From Undibacterium pigrum (GTDB lineage Bacteria > Pseudomonadota > Gammaproteobacteria > Burkholderiales > Burkholderiaceae_D), in the NCBI RefSeq assembly GCF_003201815.1, contig NZ_QJKB01000006.1, positions 186,001-250,000 of the forward strand: a stretch of DNA of 64,000 bases, written 5' to 3'. Positions within the stretch are counted from its first letter, which is position 1. Every line of letters starts with the position of its first letter. Shown here piece by piece: positions 26,910-39,000 of the stretch. Under the pieces are notes generated by a model, which was given only the letters and a program-made list of their open reading frames with translations, had not been told where the DNA came from and did no database searches. The translations under genes were made by a program, and so were the position numbers.

Positions 26910-29849
26910 TTATTTGGACTTTTTCAACAGCGGTAGCAAATATTTACCTGTCACACTCTCAGGATTAGCCGCCACTTCTTCCGGCGTACCTGTCGCGATA
27001 ATCTTGCCACCACCAGCACCACCTTCAGGGCCGAGATCAATCAGCCAGTCAGCCGTTTTGATGACATCCAGATTATGCTCGATGATGACGACAGTATTGC
27101 CCTGGTCACGCAGCCTGTGTATGACCTTCAGCAACAGGGCGATATCATGGAAGTGCAAGCCAGTGGTTGGTTCATCCAGGATGTACAGCGTGCGGCCAGT
27201 ATCGCGTTTGGACAATTCCAGCGACAGCTTGACGCGTTGCGCCTCACCGCCCGACAGGGTAGTGGCACTTTGCCCCAGCCGTATATACCCCAGGCCCACA
27301 TCCAGCAGGGTTTGCAGTTTGCGCGCAATGATAGGCACAACCTTGAAGAATTCATGCGCATCTTCTACCGTCATGCCCAGCACTTCATTGATGTTTTTGC
27401 CCTTGTAATGCACTTCCAGGGTTTCGCGGTTATAACGCTTGCCGTGGCAGACATCGCAAGGTACATACACGTCGGGCAAGAAATGCATCTCGACCTTGAT
27501 GACGCCATCGCCCTGGCAGGCTTCACAGCGACCACCCTTGACGTTGAAAGAGAAACGGCCTGCGCTATAGCCACGTTCTTTTGCAGTTGGCACAGTCGCG
27601 AACAAGTCACGTATAGGTGTGAACAAGCCAGTGTATGTAGCTGGGTTGGAACGTGGTGTACGGCCTATAGGTGCCTGGTCGACAGAAATGACTTTGTCAA
27701 AATGCTCAAGGCCAGTGACATTGTCAAATGTTGCCGGTTCAGTTTGTGAACCATACAGGTGACGCGCCGCGACGTGATAGAGCGTGTCATTCACCAGCGT
27801 CGATTTACCTGAACCAGAAACACCGGTCACGCAAGTCAGCAAGCCGACCGGCAACTTCATCGAGACTTTTTTCAGGTTATTGCCACGCGCACCGGCAATC
27901 AGCAATTGCTTGGCCGGGTCTGCTTTCGTACGCTTCTTTGGTACGGCAATTTCCAGCGCACCACTGAGGTATTGCGCAGTCAGCGAACGCTTGTTGCCCA
28001 TGATATCTGCCAGCGTACCCTGGGCAATAATTTCACCACCATGTACACCTGCACCTATACCCATGTCGACCACAAAGTCGGCGCAGCGTATGGCATCTTC
28101 ATCATGCTCAACCACCAGCACGCTATTGCCGATATCGCGCAAATGCTTGAGCGTATCGATAAGCCTGTCATTGTCGCGCTGATGCAGGCCGATAGATGGC
28201 TCATCCAGCACATACATGACACCAGTCAGGCCAGAACCAATTTGTGATGCCAGACGTATGCGCTGCGCTTCACCACCAGAGAGGGTATCGGCACTGCGTT
28301 CCAGCGACAGATAATCGAGACCTACGTTATTGAGGAAAGTCAGGCGTGCCGTGATTTCTTTGATGATGCGGTCAGCGATATCGCGCTTGGAGCCAGTCAG
28401 CTTCAGGTGCTCAAAGAAATGCAGGGTCTCGCGCAAAGGCATGGCGCTGATATCGTAAATCGCCTTCTCTTGCTTGCCTGTCCCCACCTTGACATACCGC
28501 GCTTCTATGCGCAGGCGTGCGCCATCGCAAGATGGACATTGTTTTTCATTGATGAACTTGGCCAGCTCTTCCTTGACGGCCATGGAATCAGTTTCGCGAT
28601 AACGACGTTGCAGGTTCGTGACCACGCCTTCAAAGCTATGCTCCTTGATGACAGTGCGGCCTTTTTCATTGATATAGGTAAACGGTATTTGCTGCTTGCC
28701 TGAACCATACAATATGATTTGCTGTGCCGATTCTGGCAACTGCTCGTACGGCATATCGATATCAAATTCATAGTAAGCCGCCAGGTTGGACAGCATCTGG
28801 AAGTAGAATTGATTACGCCTGTCCCAGCCCTTGACCGCACCACTGGCCAGCGACAAATTAGGGAAGGCAACGATACGTTTAGGATCAAAAAATTCTATAT
28901 GCCCCAGGCCATCACATTCAGGGCAGGCCCCCATGGGATTATTGAAAGAGAACAGGCGCGGTTCCAGCTCCTGCAATGAATAACCGCAGATAGGGCAGGC
29001 AAATTTGTTTGAGAATAATTGCTCATGATTGCTATCCATATCCACAATCAGGGCGCGGCCATTTGCCAGGCGCAAACAAGTCTCAAATGATTCCGCCAGG
29101 CGCTGCTTGATATCCGCCTTGACCTTGACGCGGTCTATGACCACATCTATCGTATGCTTCTCGGTCTTCTTCAGCTTGGGCAGATTATCGACTTCATAAA
29201 TCTTCGCCTCATGCGTGCCGCTCTGTACGCGAAAACGTATAAAGCCCTGTGCCTGCATCTGCTCAAACAAATCCATGTGCTCACCCTTGCGGTTGGCAAC
29301 CACAGGCGCGAGTATCATCAGCTTGGTATCTTCAGGCATGGCCAGCACGGCATCCACCATTTGTGATACCGATTGCGCAGCCAGCGGGTTCTCAGGATGA
29401 TCAGGGCAATACGGCGTACCCACGCGTGCATACAGCAGGCGCAGGTAATCATGGATCTCGGTGACTGTGCCAACAGTAGAACGTGGATTATGCGAAGTGG
29501 CTTTTTGCTCGATGGAGATGGCCGGTGACAAACCCTCGATCAGGTCTACATCCGGTTTTTCCATCAACTGCAAAAACTGGCGCGCATAGGCAGACAGTGA
29601 TTCTACATAGCGTCGCTGGCCTTCTGCATACAGGGTATCAAAAGCCAGTGAAGACTTGCCAGAACCAGACAGGCCGGTGATCACCACCAGCTTATTGCGT
29701 GGCAAGTCTATGCTTATATTTTTCAGGTTGTGGGTGCGGGCGCCGCGTACGCGTATCAATTCACGTTTTTGTGCCAATTGAACATCACTGGCATCAAAGT
29801 CGATTTCTGCCGGTTTGGGCGCTTTTGCTGCTTTTGTGCGTGTCGTCAT
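26910..29849 (-). CDS. uvrA: Excinuclease ABC subunit A
   Basis: 979 aa, slightly longer than E. coli UvrA because of a lysine/alanine-rich N-terminal extension ([17 protein letters not shown]). Two ABC modules: first Walker [21 protein letters not shown], second [17 protein letters not shown]; signature motifs [16 protein letters not shown] and [12 protein letters not shown]; zinc sites CPICGYS...CPECDGLG and CEACQGDG...CDVCHGKRY. UvrA scans DNA for bulky lesions with UvrB in nucleotide excision repair. Divergent from the MFS gene; I see no LexA box of the CTGT-N8-ACAG kind upstream. Confidence 0.98.
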   Translation of the reverse strand: MTTRTKAAKAPKPAEIDFDASDVQLAQKRELIRVRGARTHNLKNISIDLPRNKLVVITGLSGSGKSSLAFDTLYAEGQRRYVESLSAYARQFLQLMEKPDVDLIEGLSPAISIEQKATSHNPRSTVGTVTEIHDYLRLLYARVGTPYCPDHPENPLAAQSVSQMVDAVLAMPEDTKLMILAPVVANRKGEHMDLFEQMQAQGFIRFRVQSGTHEAKIYEVDNLPKLKKTEKHTIDVVIDRVKVKADIKQRLAESFETCLRLANGRALIVDMDSNHEQLFSNKFACPICGYSLQELEPRLFSFNNPMGACPECDGLGHIEFFDPKRIVAFPNLSLASGAVKGWDRRNQFYFQMLSNLAAYYEFDIDMPYEQLPESAQQIILYGSGKQQIPFTYINEKGRTVIKEHSFEGVVTNLQRRYRETDSMAVKEELAKFINEKQCPSCDGARLRIEARYVKVGTGKQEKAIYDISAMPLRETLHFFEHLKLTGSKRDIADRIIKEITARLTFLNNVGLDYLSLERSADTLSGGEAQRIRLASQIGSGLTGVMYVLDEPSIGLHQRDNDRLIDTLKHLRDIGNSVLVVEHDEDAIRCADFVVDMGIGAGVHGGEIIAQGTLADIMGNKRSLTAQYLSGALEIAVPKKRTKADPAKQLLIAGARGNNLKKVSMKLPVGLLTCVTGVSGSGKSTLVNDTLYHVAARHLYGSQTEPATFDNVTGLEHFDKVISVDQAPIGRTPRSNPATYTGLFTPIRDLFATVPTAKERGYSAGRFSFNVKGGRCEACQGDGVIKVEMHFLPDVYVPCDVCHGKRYNRETLEVHYKGKNINEVLGMTVEDAHEFFKVVPIIARKLQTLLDVGLGYIRLGQSATTLSGGEAQRVKLSLELSKRDTGRTLYILDEPTTGLHFHDIALLLKVIHRLRDQGNTVVIIEHNLDVIKTADWLIDLGPEGGAGGGKIIATGTPEEVAANPESVTGKYLLPLLKKSK

Positions 29850-29932
29850 AGTCTCTGTGCTGAATTTGGGCCGAATTGGGGGAAGTAGGCGTGCAACCTG
29901 ATACTATAACGGGTTTTGAAAATTACCGCGGG

Positions 29933-29977
29933 CTCGTCTTTGCTTTGCGCAAACTAAACATATCAGACGAGTTTTTT
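29933..29977 (+). promoter_or_regulatory. Terminator-like hairpin directly upstream of the MFS start codon
   Basis: CTCGTCT (29933-29939) pairs with AGACGAG (29965-29971), followed at once by TTTTTT (29972-29977) and then the ATG at 29982. Inside the loop is the palindrome TTTGCGCAAA. This could be an attenuator in the leader or the end of an upstream transcript; promoter position is not known. Confidence 0.5.
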
Positions 29978-29981
29978 GAAT

Positions 29982-31223
29982 ATGACTATTGCAACATCTT
30001 CCGATGCATCCCCACTGAGTGAGCAAGAGCCTGCAGGCATGAGCCGTGAGGAGATCAGCTCCAGCGCCTCTCTCGCTTCCATCTTTGCCCTGCGCATGCT
30101 GGGTCTGTTCCTCATCCTGCCGGTATTTGCAATTCATGCCAAAACCCTGCCTGATGGCGACAATGCCAGCCTGGTTGGCCTCGCCATGGGCATGTATGGC
30201 CTGAGCCAGGCGTTCGGGCAAATCCCGTTTGGCATAGCTTCTGACAAATTTGGCCGCAAGCGCATCATCGTCATCGGCCTGTTGTTATTCGCTATCGGTG
30301 CTTTTGTTGCCGCATCTGCAACCACAGTAGTTGGTGTCATCATCGGTCGTGGCATACAGGGCGCAGGCGCGATCTCCGCCGCCATCACTGCCCTGATTGC
30401 CGATACCACCAGAGAAGAACACCGCACCAAGGCCATGGCCATGGTAGGTGGCTCCATAGGCCTGACCTTTGCGTTTTCACTGGTGGCGGCTCCTCTGCTG
30501 TACCAAAGCATAGGCATGAGTGGCATCTTTGCCATGACCGGTGTCTTGTCATTGGTCGGTATCGCCGTTGTCTTGTTCATCACACCAGAAGCACCCGCCA
30601 TACGCCATGCGCCAGTTCCCCTGTCTGTGGTCTTGAAAAATACCGAACTCATGCGCCTCAATTACGGCGTGTTTGCCCTGCACCTCACGCAAATGGCCAT
30701 GTTCGTCGTCGTGCCTGCGGCACTGGTGCAATATGCCGACCTGCCTGTGGCTGCGCACTGGAAAGTCTATCTGCCAGTCATGTTCGCCTCTTTCATTGCC
30801 ATGCTGCCAGCAATTTTCATCGGTGAGAAATTTGGCAAAATGAAACAGGTCTTTGTTGCCGCAATCGCACTCTTGCTGGTGGTTGAACTTGGTTTGTGGC
30901 AATACTTGCAATCTCCAGCCATGCTGGTAGGCTTGCTGTTTGCATTTTTTATTGCCTTCAATATCCTTGAGGCATGCCAGCCATCCCTGGTATCGCGTAT
31001 CGCCCCGCCAGCCGCCAAAGGTGCGGCCCTGGGCGTGTACAACACCTTGCAGGCCCTGGGCCTGTTCTGCGGCGGTTTGTTGGGGGGATGGCTCAAGCAA
31101 AGTTTCACCCCATCATCAGTTTTTGTTGTTAGTTCTGTGCTTACAGCAGCGTGGCTTATAATCGCTATCAATATGCCCAACATACCCAAGCGCAGCAAAA
31201 CTGTCGCCGCGGTCAAGGCATAA
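29982..31223 (+). CDS. MFS transporter (drug-resistance type)
   Basis: 413 aa from ATG 29982; a TTG two codons earlier is also in frame. Twelve membrane segments. Motif A is visible as FGIASDKFGRKRIIVIGLLLF, TM4 region RGIQGAGAISAAITALIADTT carries the antiporter-type motif B/C and the central loop splits two six-helix halves. Typical proton-driven exporter of unknown substrate. It lies between uvrA and ssb, an order I recall from related betaproteobacteria, and runs into ssb 33 bp downstream. Confidence 0.9.
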   Translation: MTIATSSDASPLSEQEPAGMSREEISSSASLASIFALRMLGLFLILPVFAIHAKTLPDGDNASLVGLAMGMYGLSQAFGQIPFGIASDKFGRKRIIVIGLLLFAIGAFVAASATTVVGVIIGRGIQGAGAISAAITALIADTTREEHRTKAMAMVGGSIGLTFAFSLVAAPLLYQSIGMSGIFAMTGVLSLVGIAVVLFITPEAPAIRHAPVPLSVVLKNTELMRLNYGVFALHLTQMAMFVVVPAALVQYADLPVAAHWKVYLPVMFASFIAMLPAIFIGEKFGKMKQVFVAAIALLLVVELGLWQYLQSPAMLVGLLFAFFIAFNILEACQPSLVSRIAPPAAKGAALGVYNTLQALGLFCGGLLGGWLKQSFTPSSVFVVSSVLTAAWLIIAINMPNIPKRSKTVAAVKA

Positions 31224-31256
31224 TTAATTTGTATCAGGAAAAATTAGGAGAATTAC

Positions 31257-31757
31257 ATGGCATCAGTGAACAAGGTCATTATCGTCGGCAACCTTGGGAG
31301 AGACCCGGAAACCCGTTACATGCCATCAGGCGATGCAATGACCAGCATCACCGTGGCAACCACCGATAGCTGGAAAGACAAATCCAGCGGTGAAAAGAAA
31401 GAACAGACAGAATGGCACCGCATTACCTTCTTCGGCAAACTGGCAGAAATCGCCGGTCAATACCTGAAGAAAGGTTCGCAAGTCTACGTTGAAGGCAGCC
31501 TGCGCACCCGCAAGTACACCGACAAAGACGGCGTAGAAAAATACGCAACCGACATCAAGGCAGACAGCATGCAAATGCTGGGCAGCCGCCAGGGTATGGG
31601 CGGCGGCGCACCTATGGATGACAGCGGCTACGGCGGTGGCGGCGGTGGAGGTGCTCCAGCCCCACGCCAGCAGGCAGCCCCACAGCAACAACGCCAGGCC
31701 CCAGCCTCACGCCCGGCACCGAATTTCTCGGATATGGATGATGATATTCCGTTTTAA
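31257..31757 (+). CDS. ssb: Single-stranded DNA-binding protein
   Basis: 166 aa. OB-fold domain 1-110 ([51 protein letters not shown]), then a Gly/Pro/Gln-rich disordered linker and the conserved acidic tip DMDDDIPF that recruits repair and replication partners. AGGAGAATTAC Shine-Dalgarno. Covers ssDNA during replication, recombination and repair. Its position next to uvrA is standard. Followed by a terminator. Confidence 0.98.
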   Translation: MASVNKVIIVGNLGRDPETRYMPSGDAMTSITVATTDSWKDKSSGEKKEQTEWHRITFFGKLAEIAGQYLKKGSQVYVEGSLRTRKYTDKDGVEKYATDIKADSMQMLGSRQGMGGGAPMDDSGYGGGGGGGAPAPRQQAAPQQQRQAPASRPAPNFSDMDDDIPF

Positions 31758-31785
31758 CCTCGAGATTTTTTAAAATGTAAACAAG

Positions 31786-31817
31786 AACCCATTTTCTCTA
31801 CGAGGAATGGGTTTTTT
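31786..31817 (+). terminator. Terminator of ssb
   Basis: AACCCATT and AATGGGTT arms with an inner CTC-TAC-GAG hairpin, followed by TTTTTTG. Its core CCCATTT-CTC...GAG-AATGGG resembles the hairpin at 39894-39935 on the far side of the island. Confidence 0.88.
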
Positions 31818-32160
31818 GTTTATATACGATTCGAAATAATTTCTAATGATGCCATTTATTGGCTTTTTTGGATGTAAATAATGTGGGGCGCTAATACACT
31901 TGAAGTTCGCAAACTTATCTTTCCTTCTGGAGAGAGATTCCCAGTTTAGTTGATCGGATTAGTGACATAGCTACGTGCCAGAATATGGACTTCAATATAT
32001 CCGCTATCAATACTTGCACGTCAAAAAGAGGCATTAATAGAGATTTGTATAGGTTGCTCGGACTTGCGGGGCATGAAATTAAATACTTACGTGAAACTAT
32101 AGGATTGAATTGGTCTTTGAATCCTTGGAAGAGTAATTCTATTCGTGTTAGGGAAATTAA
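31818..32160. other. AT-rich stretch at the left side of the accessory island
   Basis: 343 bp, clearly lower in GC than the core genes. Short ORFs exist on both strands (minus 31915-32178; plus from 31985), but neither has a ribosome site or recognisable motif, so I call no gene. An AGGGAA sequence at the right end serves the XRE-type gene. Confidence 0.5.
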
Positions 32161-32577
32161 TTGGTTGAAAATACTCAAGAGAGAACCTCGATCTACTCAG
32201 ACATATCTCGAGCGAATGCCAGATATCTTGCTGAGTCAGTTGGTGGATTTAGGCGATTTGGTGAAAAAGTTGGTTTGGCGGAAGCTCAAGTTAGTCAATT
32301 ACTAGGCAAAAATCCTAGACGTAATATTGGTGTGAAGATCGCGAGAAGGATTGAGGAAGCTTTTGAGAAGCCACTTGGCTGGATTGATCAGCGTCATGAA
32401 GAAGCAGGATTAGCAGAGCTTTCAGAAGCTGCGATGAACGAATTACTGTCAACCGAGCTTGGAATACTTAGAGATCAAGTGGCTAAAGTTTCTGCTTGTT
32501 TGCGGGCTACGGCAACAGCAAATGAAGTTGACAAAAAAAATCTAATCCATTTGGCCCTCTCTATTTTAGAAGAATAG
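32161..32577 (+). CDS. XRE-type helix-turn-helix protein
   Basis: 138 aa if started at TTG 32161, which has TAGGGAAA 6-7 bp upstream. The HTH region is about residues 20-70: ARYLAESVGGFRRFGEKVGL and then AEAQVSQLLGKNPRRNIGVKIARRIEEAF, followed by EKPLGWID, a common ending of phage-repressor-like HTH domains. The C-terminal half is helical and may dimerise. Low GC and a non-ATG start set it apart from core genes. It could control the island or the giant gene downstream; that is inference. Confidence 0.75.
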   Translation: MVENTQERTSIYSDISRANARYLAESVGGFRRFGEKVGLAEAQVSQLLGKNPRRNIGVKIARRIEEAFEKPLGWIDQRHEEAGLAELSEAAMNELLSTELGILRDQVAKVSACLRATATANEVDKKNLIHLALSILEE

Positions 32578-33059
32578 TAAAAGGAATATCTGAACTCTAA
32601 AGATAATGAGCCAGTCTATGCGAAGCAACAAACAACCAGTGCGATCGAAATATGTATTGCAACTTTCAGGCTTGCTTAAAATTGAAGTTAATAAAAGTCG
32701 TAAACAGCGGCCTAGATTAAAGCGACTTCATATGAAAGAAGTGGGAATTGAAGGATCGTTGACTGGGTGGACACCCTCGCCGGGACACGAAAGGTGGATC
32801 AAACCGACAGGGGCAGTTTAGCTAGAAAACTAACATTCAGACACTGAAGATTATTTCTGAAATACAATTAAAAGATTATCGCTTCAAATCTGTCCCCGTA
32901 AGGGATCTTAGTGATTCGATTGGCACCAAAAATCGCTCAGCGGACGGGGTTTGCGTAGCCATAGTCGTGCGCGAAATTTTGGCCTTTGTTCTGTGAGACA
33001 ACGCAGGATCACTATGATCGCGAAGGCGATCATAGTAATTCAGCTTGATCTGACAGGTA
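32578..33059. other. Leader region between the XRE-type gene and the giant STAND gene
   Basis: 482 bp. A 71-codon ORF (32606-32821) is not supported by motif or ribosome site. It holds an AGTTTAGCT sequence (32815-32823) that recurs at 39293-39301, a weak CCCCGT/ACGGGG pair (around 32894-32960) and the strong hairpin at 33011-33036 just before the giant gene. Confidence 0.5.
33011..33036 (+). promoter_or_regulatory. Perfect 11-bp inverted repeat upstream of the giant gene
   Basis: ACTATGATCGC, GAAG, GCGATCATAGT. It lies 24 bp before the ATG at 33060. With no T run it is not a terminator. It could be an operator (its shape suits an HTH repressor such as the XRE protein upstream) or a leader hairpin near the ribosome site. 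Confidence 0.65.
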
Positions 33060-36000
33060 ATGTCAGTAACAGTGAATTCGAATAATAGGTCCCCTAAAGT
33101 GGTTTACTCAACACCTCCGGCCGAAGGAGAGCGAAGGGCTCTCCGAGGGTACATCGGCCAATACGAAAAATCTGGCGCTGCAATTTATGTCGCACTTGAG
33201 CGCGATCAACTGCGGTGGATTGGCATCGCCGATCGCAGCGCGGGTATCGCTGACGACCTCGTGCTCGGATTCGACGGATTGGTGATCGGCCATCAGTTCA
33301 AGACTTCCAAGTTCCCAGGTACTTTTACGATCGGAACGATATTAACGGGGGCGGATGGTCTGCTGACGCCACTAATCCATGCTTGGACGTGTTTGAGCAA
33401 AGACAACCCTGATGCCCGCGTCGAGATTCGTCTGATTGTGAATGACATTCCGTCTGTAAAAGACAAGCCTGGCGATGTCTCACCCGGGCACAGCGCAGCA
33501 TTTCTGGATGAGTTTGAACGCTTCCCTAATCGCCCATTGAAGGAATGGCAGCTTTCCAGCTGGAGTCGTCTGATCGATATGCTGCTACGTGCATCGGGTC
33601 TAAACGAATCCGAGTTCGAACGGTTCCTGCATGGTCTGCGTGTGGTGCATGGCGCCGCGGCGGATTTGGTTCAGACTCACAAGCTCAGCACCGAACAGTC
33701 TCGATTGGCCTTGGAAATTGCCAAAACGCTGCCGAAGCTGGTTACCGACACCAGAGACAAGGACAGGTGGTCCCGAGACGAACTCCTGCAGGAGCTCGGA
33801 TGGCGAGATCCGGCCAAGATGCAGTACATCCATCGGTTTCCGGTGGGAGCCTATGTGCAGCGCAACCGTGAAACAGAAATTTCATTGCTGGAAGGATTGC
33901 GTACCGTCGACCAAGGCTACCTTTCACTAATAGGTCCACCCGGCTCCGGCAAGTCGACGTTGCTACAGGTAGCGCTGGCCACAGAACCGAACATTCGCTT
34001 GGTGCGCTACTTGGCATATGTGCCGGGTGCCGCTCAGGGAGTGGGACGTGGAGAGGCCGACAGTTTTTTTGACGACGTAAATACCCAGTTGCGCAACAGT
34101 GGCCTGGTAAGCCTGCGTCTACGCGACAACTCACTTCATGAGCGCCGAGAGCAGTTTGGCGCTCTCCTGAAGCAGGCTGGTGAACGCTACGAACGAGACG
34201 GAATACGCACCATTATTGTTGTCGATGGACTCGACCATGTACCGCGGGAAGAACGGCCGACACACTCATTGCTTGGCGAGCTACCACTTCCTGTTAGCAT
34301 CCCCAAAGGCGTTACGTTCGTGCTTGGCACCCAGCGCCTGGACCTCGCGCAACTGAAGCCAGCTCTCAAAGAGCAGGCAGAGAAGAGCGGCCGCCTTGTG
34401 CAAATGCGTCCTCTGGGAAGAGAAGCGATTGCGCGAATTGCTGACACATTAGGTCTTGCCCCGGCGATTTCACGCGTGGACGTAAGCAACCTCAGCCATG
34501 GACATCCACTGGCGTCTCGATACCTTATCCAGGCTCTATTGAATGCTGACGATGTGGGCCGGCAGCAGCTGCTCGCTGGAAGTATGAAATTCGACGGCGA
34601 TATCGAGTCCGTCTACACTTCTGCATGGCGGGAGATCACCGGTGACAGCGATGCCATGGACGTGCTGGGTTTCATCGCCAGAGCCGAAGCGCCTATGCCG
34701 CTGCAGTTGCTGGCCAAGGTAGTAGAAGAGCGCGCGATAGAGCGGGCACTGGTAGTCGCACGCCATCTGCTACGTGATACACCACAAGGATGGAGCGTGT
34801 TTCACAACAGTTTTCGGCTGTTTGTGATCGCTCAGCCCCGAATGCGGCTCGGCAGAATCGATGCTGACTATTCCCAACGCGTCTACCGTGACCTCGCTCA
34901 GTTGAGCAAGATTGCACTGAAGGAGTCATCACAACGGTGGTTTGAACTGCGCTACCGAGCCCGTGCGGGGGACATACACGATGTTCTGATGCTGGCGACG
35001 CCTGACCGCTTCCGACAACAACTCGCAGCAGGTCGCCCCATATCCGACATTCACGCTGATATTCGCCTCTCTTTGTTTGCCGTCCGTTCGACGCTCGACG
35101 CGACCACCCTCACTCGGCTACTTCTGTGCAGTGACGAAGTGGGGCGGCGCGAAATTGCACTGGAGTATTCCGATCGGCTGCCCCTGGCAATGCTAGCTGT
35201 CGGTGACATCGACGCCGCCGTCTCCTTCGTGCAGGATTTTCCTAGTAGGGGCTACGAAGTTGTTGATCACTTACTGCAGCACGGCGATTTCGACCGTGCG
35301 AAGGATCTCTTTGAGACTCTAGAGCCGCTATCGCAATTGCACGCGTCGAAGTTCCAGAACTATGGTGACCAACACAACCTCAAGGAGTTCGAGAAATGGG
35401 CGCGGCGAGCATTTCACTTCCGAGACGCTGAGCAGATCCAACAGTCGATCGATCACCTGGCCACCGAGGGGATGAGGCAGACATCAGAGGTGGACTCAGA
35501 AGAGACGACCGCCGCTGTGAAGCGGTACCTCCGGCGAGAGGCTGCTGAGGCCATGCTTCAGCATAATGGAACAGACCCAGAGAAACTCTGCGGCGAGCTC
35601 AGTGTCGCCGCTGAAGACCGGCCATCTGTGATAGTTCACGCCGGGCTCGCCGCTCATGAACGCGGCAATTCCGCTCAGGCACTCGCGTTGTTTGATGCGG
35701 CCTTACAGTTACCAGAATTCGACGAGATTTCCAACGGACTGCGTCGCTCAGTGGCACTTGTTGCAATTACATTAGGTCGCTGCGATCTCGCCTCAGTCAT
35801 CTTCGAGAAACTGATTGCACCCATGGTTTCAATGGGTGACGATGATACTGATCCCTCAGGACTTGTTGACTTGGTTAGTGCGGTGATGCATCACGCCAGG
35901 CTTTGCGCATTGCTTGAGAAACCATTGCCGGATGTTACGCCATCTAAGCATCCATCTTGGCAGCCTCTCCAAACGTACGCCTCCAAAATCGGCATGCTTC

Positions 36001-39000
36001 TTGGGTGCGTCGCGAAGGATCCATCTTCTGTGTACACTGGCGGTGTCCAGATACTAGCCCGCAAGGCAATGGGGTATTTGTTGCGACTCAGCCCCAAAGG
36101 GGGAGGTGACTCTTACCGCGTGCAGCAAGCAATGAAGGCGGTGTCTGTGCTTGCTCACTCCTTGCTCAATATCGCAGCCAAATGCGACGAGTCGGAGTAC
36201 TGTGCTGTTCTGAAAGAAATAGATGATGCGATTGCCACGTCGCCCCTGAACGGCCTCTGGTATATCAAGCGGAGGTTGGCTGTTGAGACTTATCGGATTG
36301 ATGGACACCGCGCAGCAGCCGTGGCCCGGCTGGACGCCCTCGCTGTAGAGCTTCAGGAAGACACTCCGAGTGAACAGCTTGATGGGTTGGCTGATTTAGC
36401 CATCTCCTTCGCCGCGGTCGGGGATGTTGAACGCGCAAAGCTTGTTCTGGCCACTGCGCCCGAACAATGCCTGGGGTACGCGCTGCCCCCGAAGAAGGAT
36501 CCGCAGTATGCCATCTGGCGGGACATCATGGTCCTTGCGAACGGCGTTGATCCGGGGCGACGGGCTCAGCGAATCTCAGTGCTCATGCGTCAGGTCGGAG
36601 GCATGACGGAGACGGAAGGGTCATCCGCAGCCGGTCGACTTTCCATGCCGCTCATCGATGAAGCGATGCAAGTCGGTCCTCGCTTCGGGTTTGAGGTGTC
36701 AAAGACACTTGCACACTGGAACTTGATACCGTGGTCCAACAAGGTTGATATGCTGATGATCGGGATGGTCCGTCGACGTCCAGAGAGCTTCGTGGCCTGC
36801 ACTACGGTCTGGTGCGGGTTGTGCTTACCTTTCTACATGGAACCGTTTTACCGCGACCCGTACCATATTGGTGACTTCATAGACGTCGCCGCGAACGCAG
36901 CAGGTCCGGGACAAATTGCCCAGTTAGTACAGATGTTGCTGGACGAGATCGAATTAGCCAGCCGAGCGCACGAGAGACTCTCGCTACTCAAACGCCTTCG
37001 CGCAGCCGCTGCCAGACATGGGTTGAAGTCGGCCCAACTTGACGCTTCTGTGGAGCGCTGGTCGTCAGAAGCACCAGAACCCCGCTATTCGTATACACCT
37101 AGCAAGTACGACTCTGAGCCGACTCTTGAGGACCTTGAGAGGGCATTCGAGGCGGATGGTGATGAGTTAAATCATAACGCTCCCTACCGCTTTGCGGAGT
37201 TGGCTGAGTCTGCTCCTCTACATCTCGTGCAGCGTATGTATGAGCGTTGGGAAAGCCTGCAGTCCGATACACGCTGCCGCTTCCTTCTGGTTAAGCGACT
37301 CGCGAAAGTCGGCGAAGTTGACTATGCGAGGAAATTGGTGCGGGGCTATGAGCAAGGCAAGGATCCCTGGAGTTCATGGAGTCAGTGGATGGGAGGCGGC
37401 AAGTTCCTCTACTTTGAGGCGCGGCGGCTACTTGACGGCGATATTGTGTATCCCACTGCATTTGAAAATTTGGTGGACTCGGTATTGGCTGGCCAGGAGA
37501 ACAGGCAGTCACTGCTCACTGAGCTTGACTCCATCTTGCCGGTGATCAGTTTGGCGCCGGACTGGCCAGCAATCTGGTCGCTATTGGCAGAGCAAATGAC
37601 TTGCACTCGCGAGTTTCAAATCGGTAAGAATTTCGAGCCAGCTGCAGAGCCGCTGGACGATGAGGAAATCTTGGTCGAATTGTTGCACTTTGCACTACGA
37701 TTGCCAGTCGCCGAAGTTCAGCGGAACGCGCGAAACTGTGCACTAAAGCTGGCTGTGCAGCCAACCCATGGTGAAACGGTATCTGAACGAGTCATGCGAC
37801 GCCTCCTAGATGGCGACTTGGATGCGCCATTACAAGCTCTTCAAATTCTGCTCTTGGGTAAGCTCGATCATCTCGCGCCCCTGCTTGGCCCCACCGCCGC
37901 CAAGCTCGTGAGCCACAGGGATTTCGCAGTGGCGGAGGCTGCTACATTGCTTTCCAAGCGTTGGGGTAATCCCATCTTGATGGATGGGCAGCCACTACCG
38001 CTCTTCTACAAATTCGAGCTCGTTGGCTCACTGAAAGTAGACCGTGAGTTGACGGATGAAAGAACCGGCGCAATGCGTGTGGAGTCAGAGCTTGGATGGA
38101 CGCAGATCTTGCGCTCTACGGCGCAGGCGCTCGCGAAGGCAGCAGACGTTGACGAGCTGACGATCCGGCGGAGGGCGGCTATGTTTATCCAAGAGTGGGG
38201 CGGGCTTGAAGCGTTCGGGCCAAATGCGGTTACGCGCGTTGAAGATCAGTTGCGCGCCCTTGACATGAAAATCAAGTATCTAAAGCCACATGCCTTGATT
38301 GGCGTAATAGCGCTTCGCCATGTGGCAGGAGAGCTCCACCAAGCAGGCCTGCTGAAACCCAATGACTTACCAATGCTACTTGAAAGCATGAATGCCCCAA
38401 TTCCACCTCTACCCCTGTCGCTTCCGCAGGTGCGCCCGAAAGATGTGCGTCGGCCACTTGTCGCCCGGAACGCTCGCTGGATGGAGGGTGAGCGAAAGTG
38501 GACGGAAGGCGTAGTTGATGACATTGCTACTTGGTCAGACCAGGGCGGCGAGCACGTCGTAGCAGAGGTTTCACAATTCAAGATTTTCAAGCCACGGCAA
38601 GCAGAACTTCTACTTCACCGTATTCGCGCCCCAGGAGTATCCATTGATGATGAGAAGTTTGATGACTGCTATCAGCAGTTGCCTGCCGCTGTCTGGATAG
38701 GACGAGTTCTGCCGTTCGACAACGAACCGGCACCGACGCTCATCAGAAGGCTAGTCTGTTCAGTTGACTTCGGCCTTGACTCTGTAGCCTATCCCATCGT
38801 GCTCTGTCCCAACTTGTTACGTCAACTACAATGGCGTGCTCATGCAGATGCACCTGGTATTTACATCGACTCCAGTGGAGCCATCGTGGCAAGAATTGTC
38901 TGGTGGCGCGATGCAGGTCCTGTGGATATCGATGACGAGTCGATTTGGGGGGAGGGATGCTATATTGCGTTGACCAAAGCGGGACTGGCTCGATTTGCGG

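Noticed and set aside
29850..29932. LexA/SOS box in front of uvrA
   Set aside because: No CTGT-N8-ACAG sequence was found in the uvrA upstream region.
31915..32305. Overlapping ORFs on both strands left of the XRE-type gene
   Set aside because: Neither has a ribosome site or a recognisable domain; AT-rich intergenic DNA gives such frames.
32606..32821. 71-codon ORF between the XRE-type gene and the giant gene
   Set aside because: No ribosome site, basic low-information sequence, no motif; more likely non-coding.
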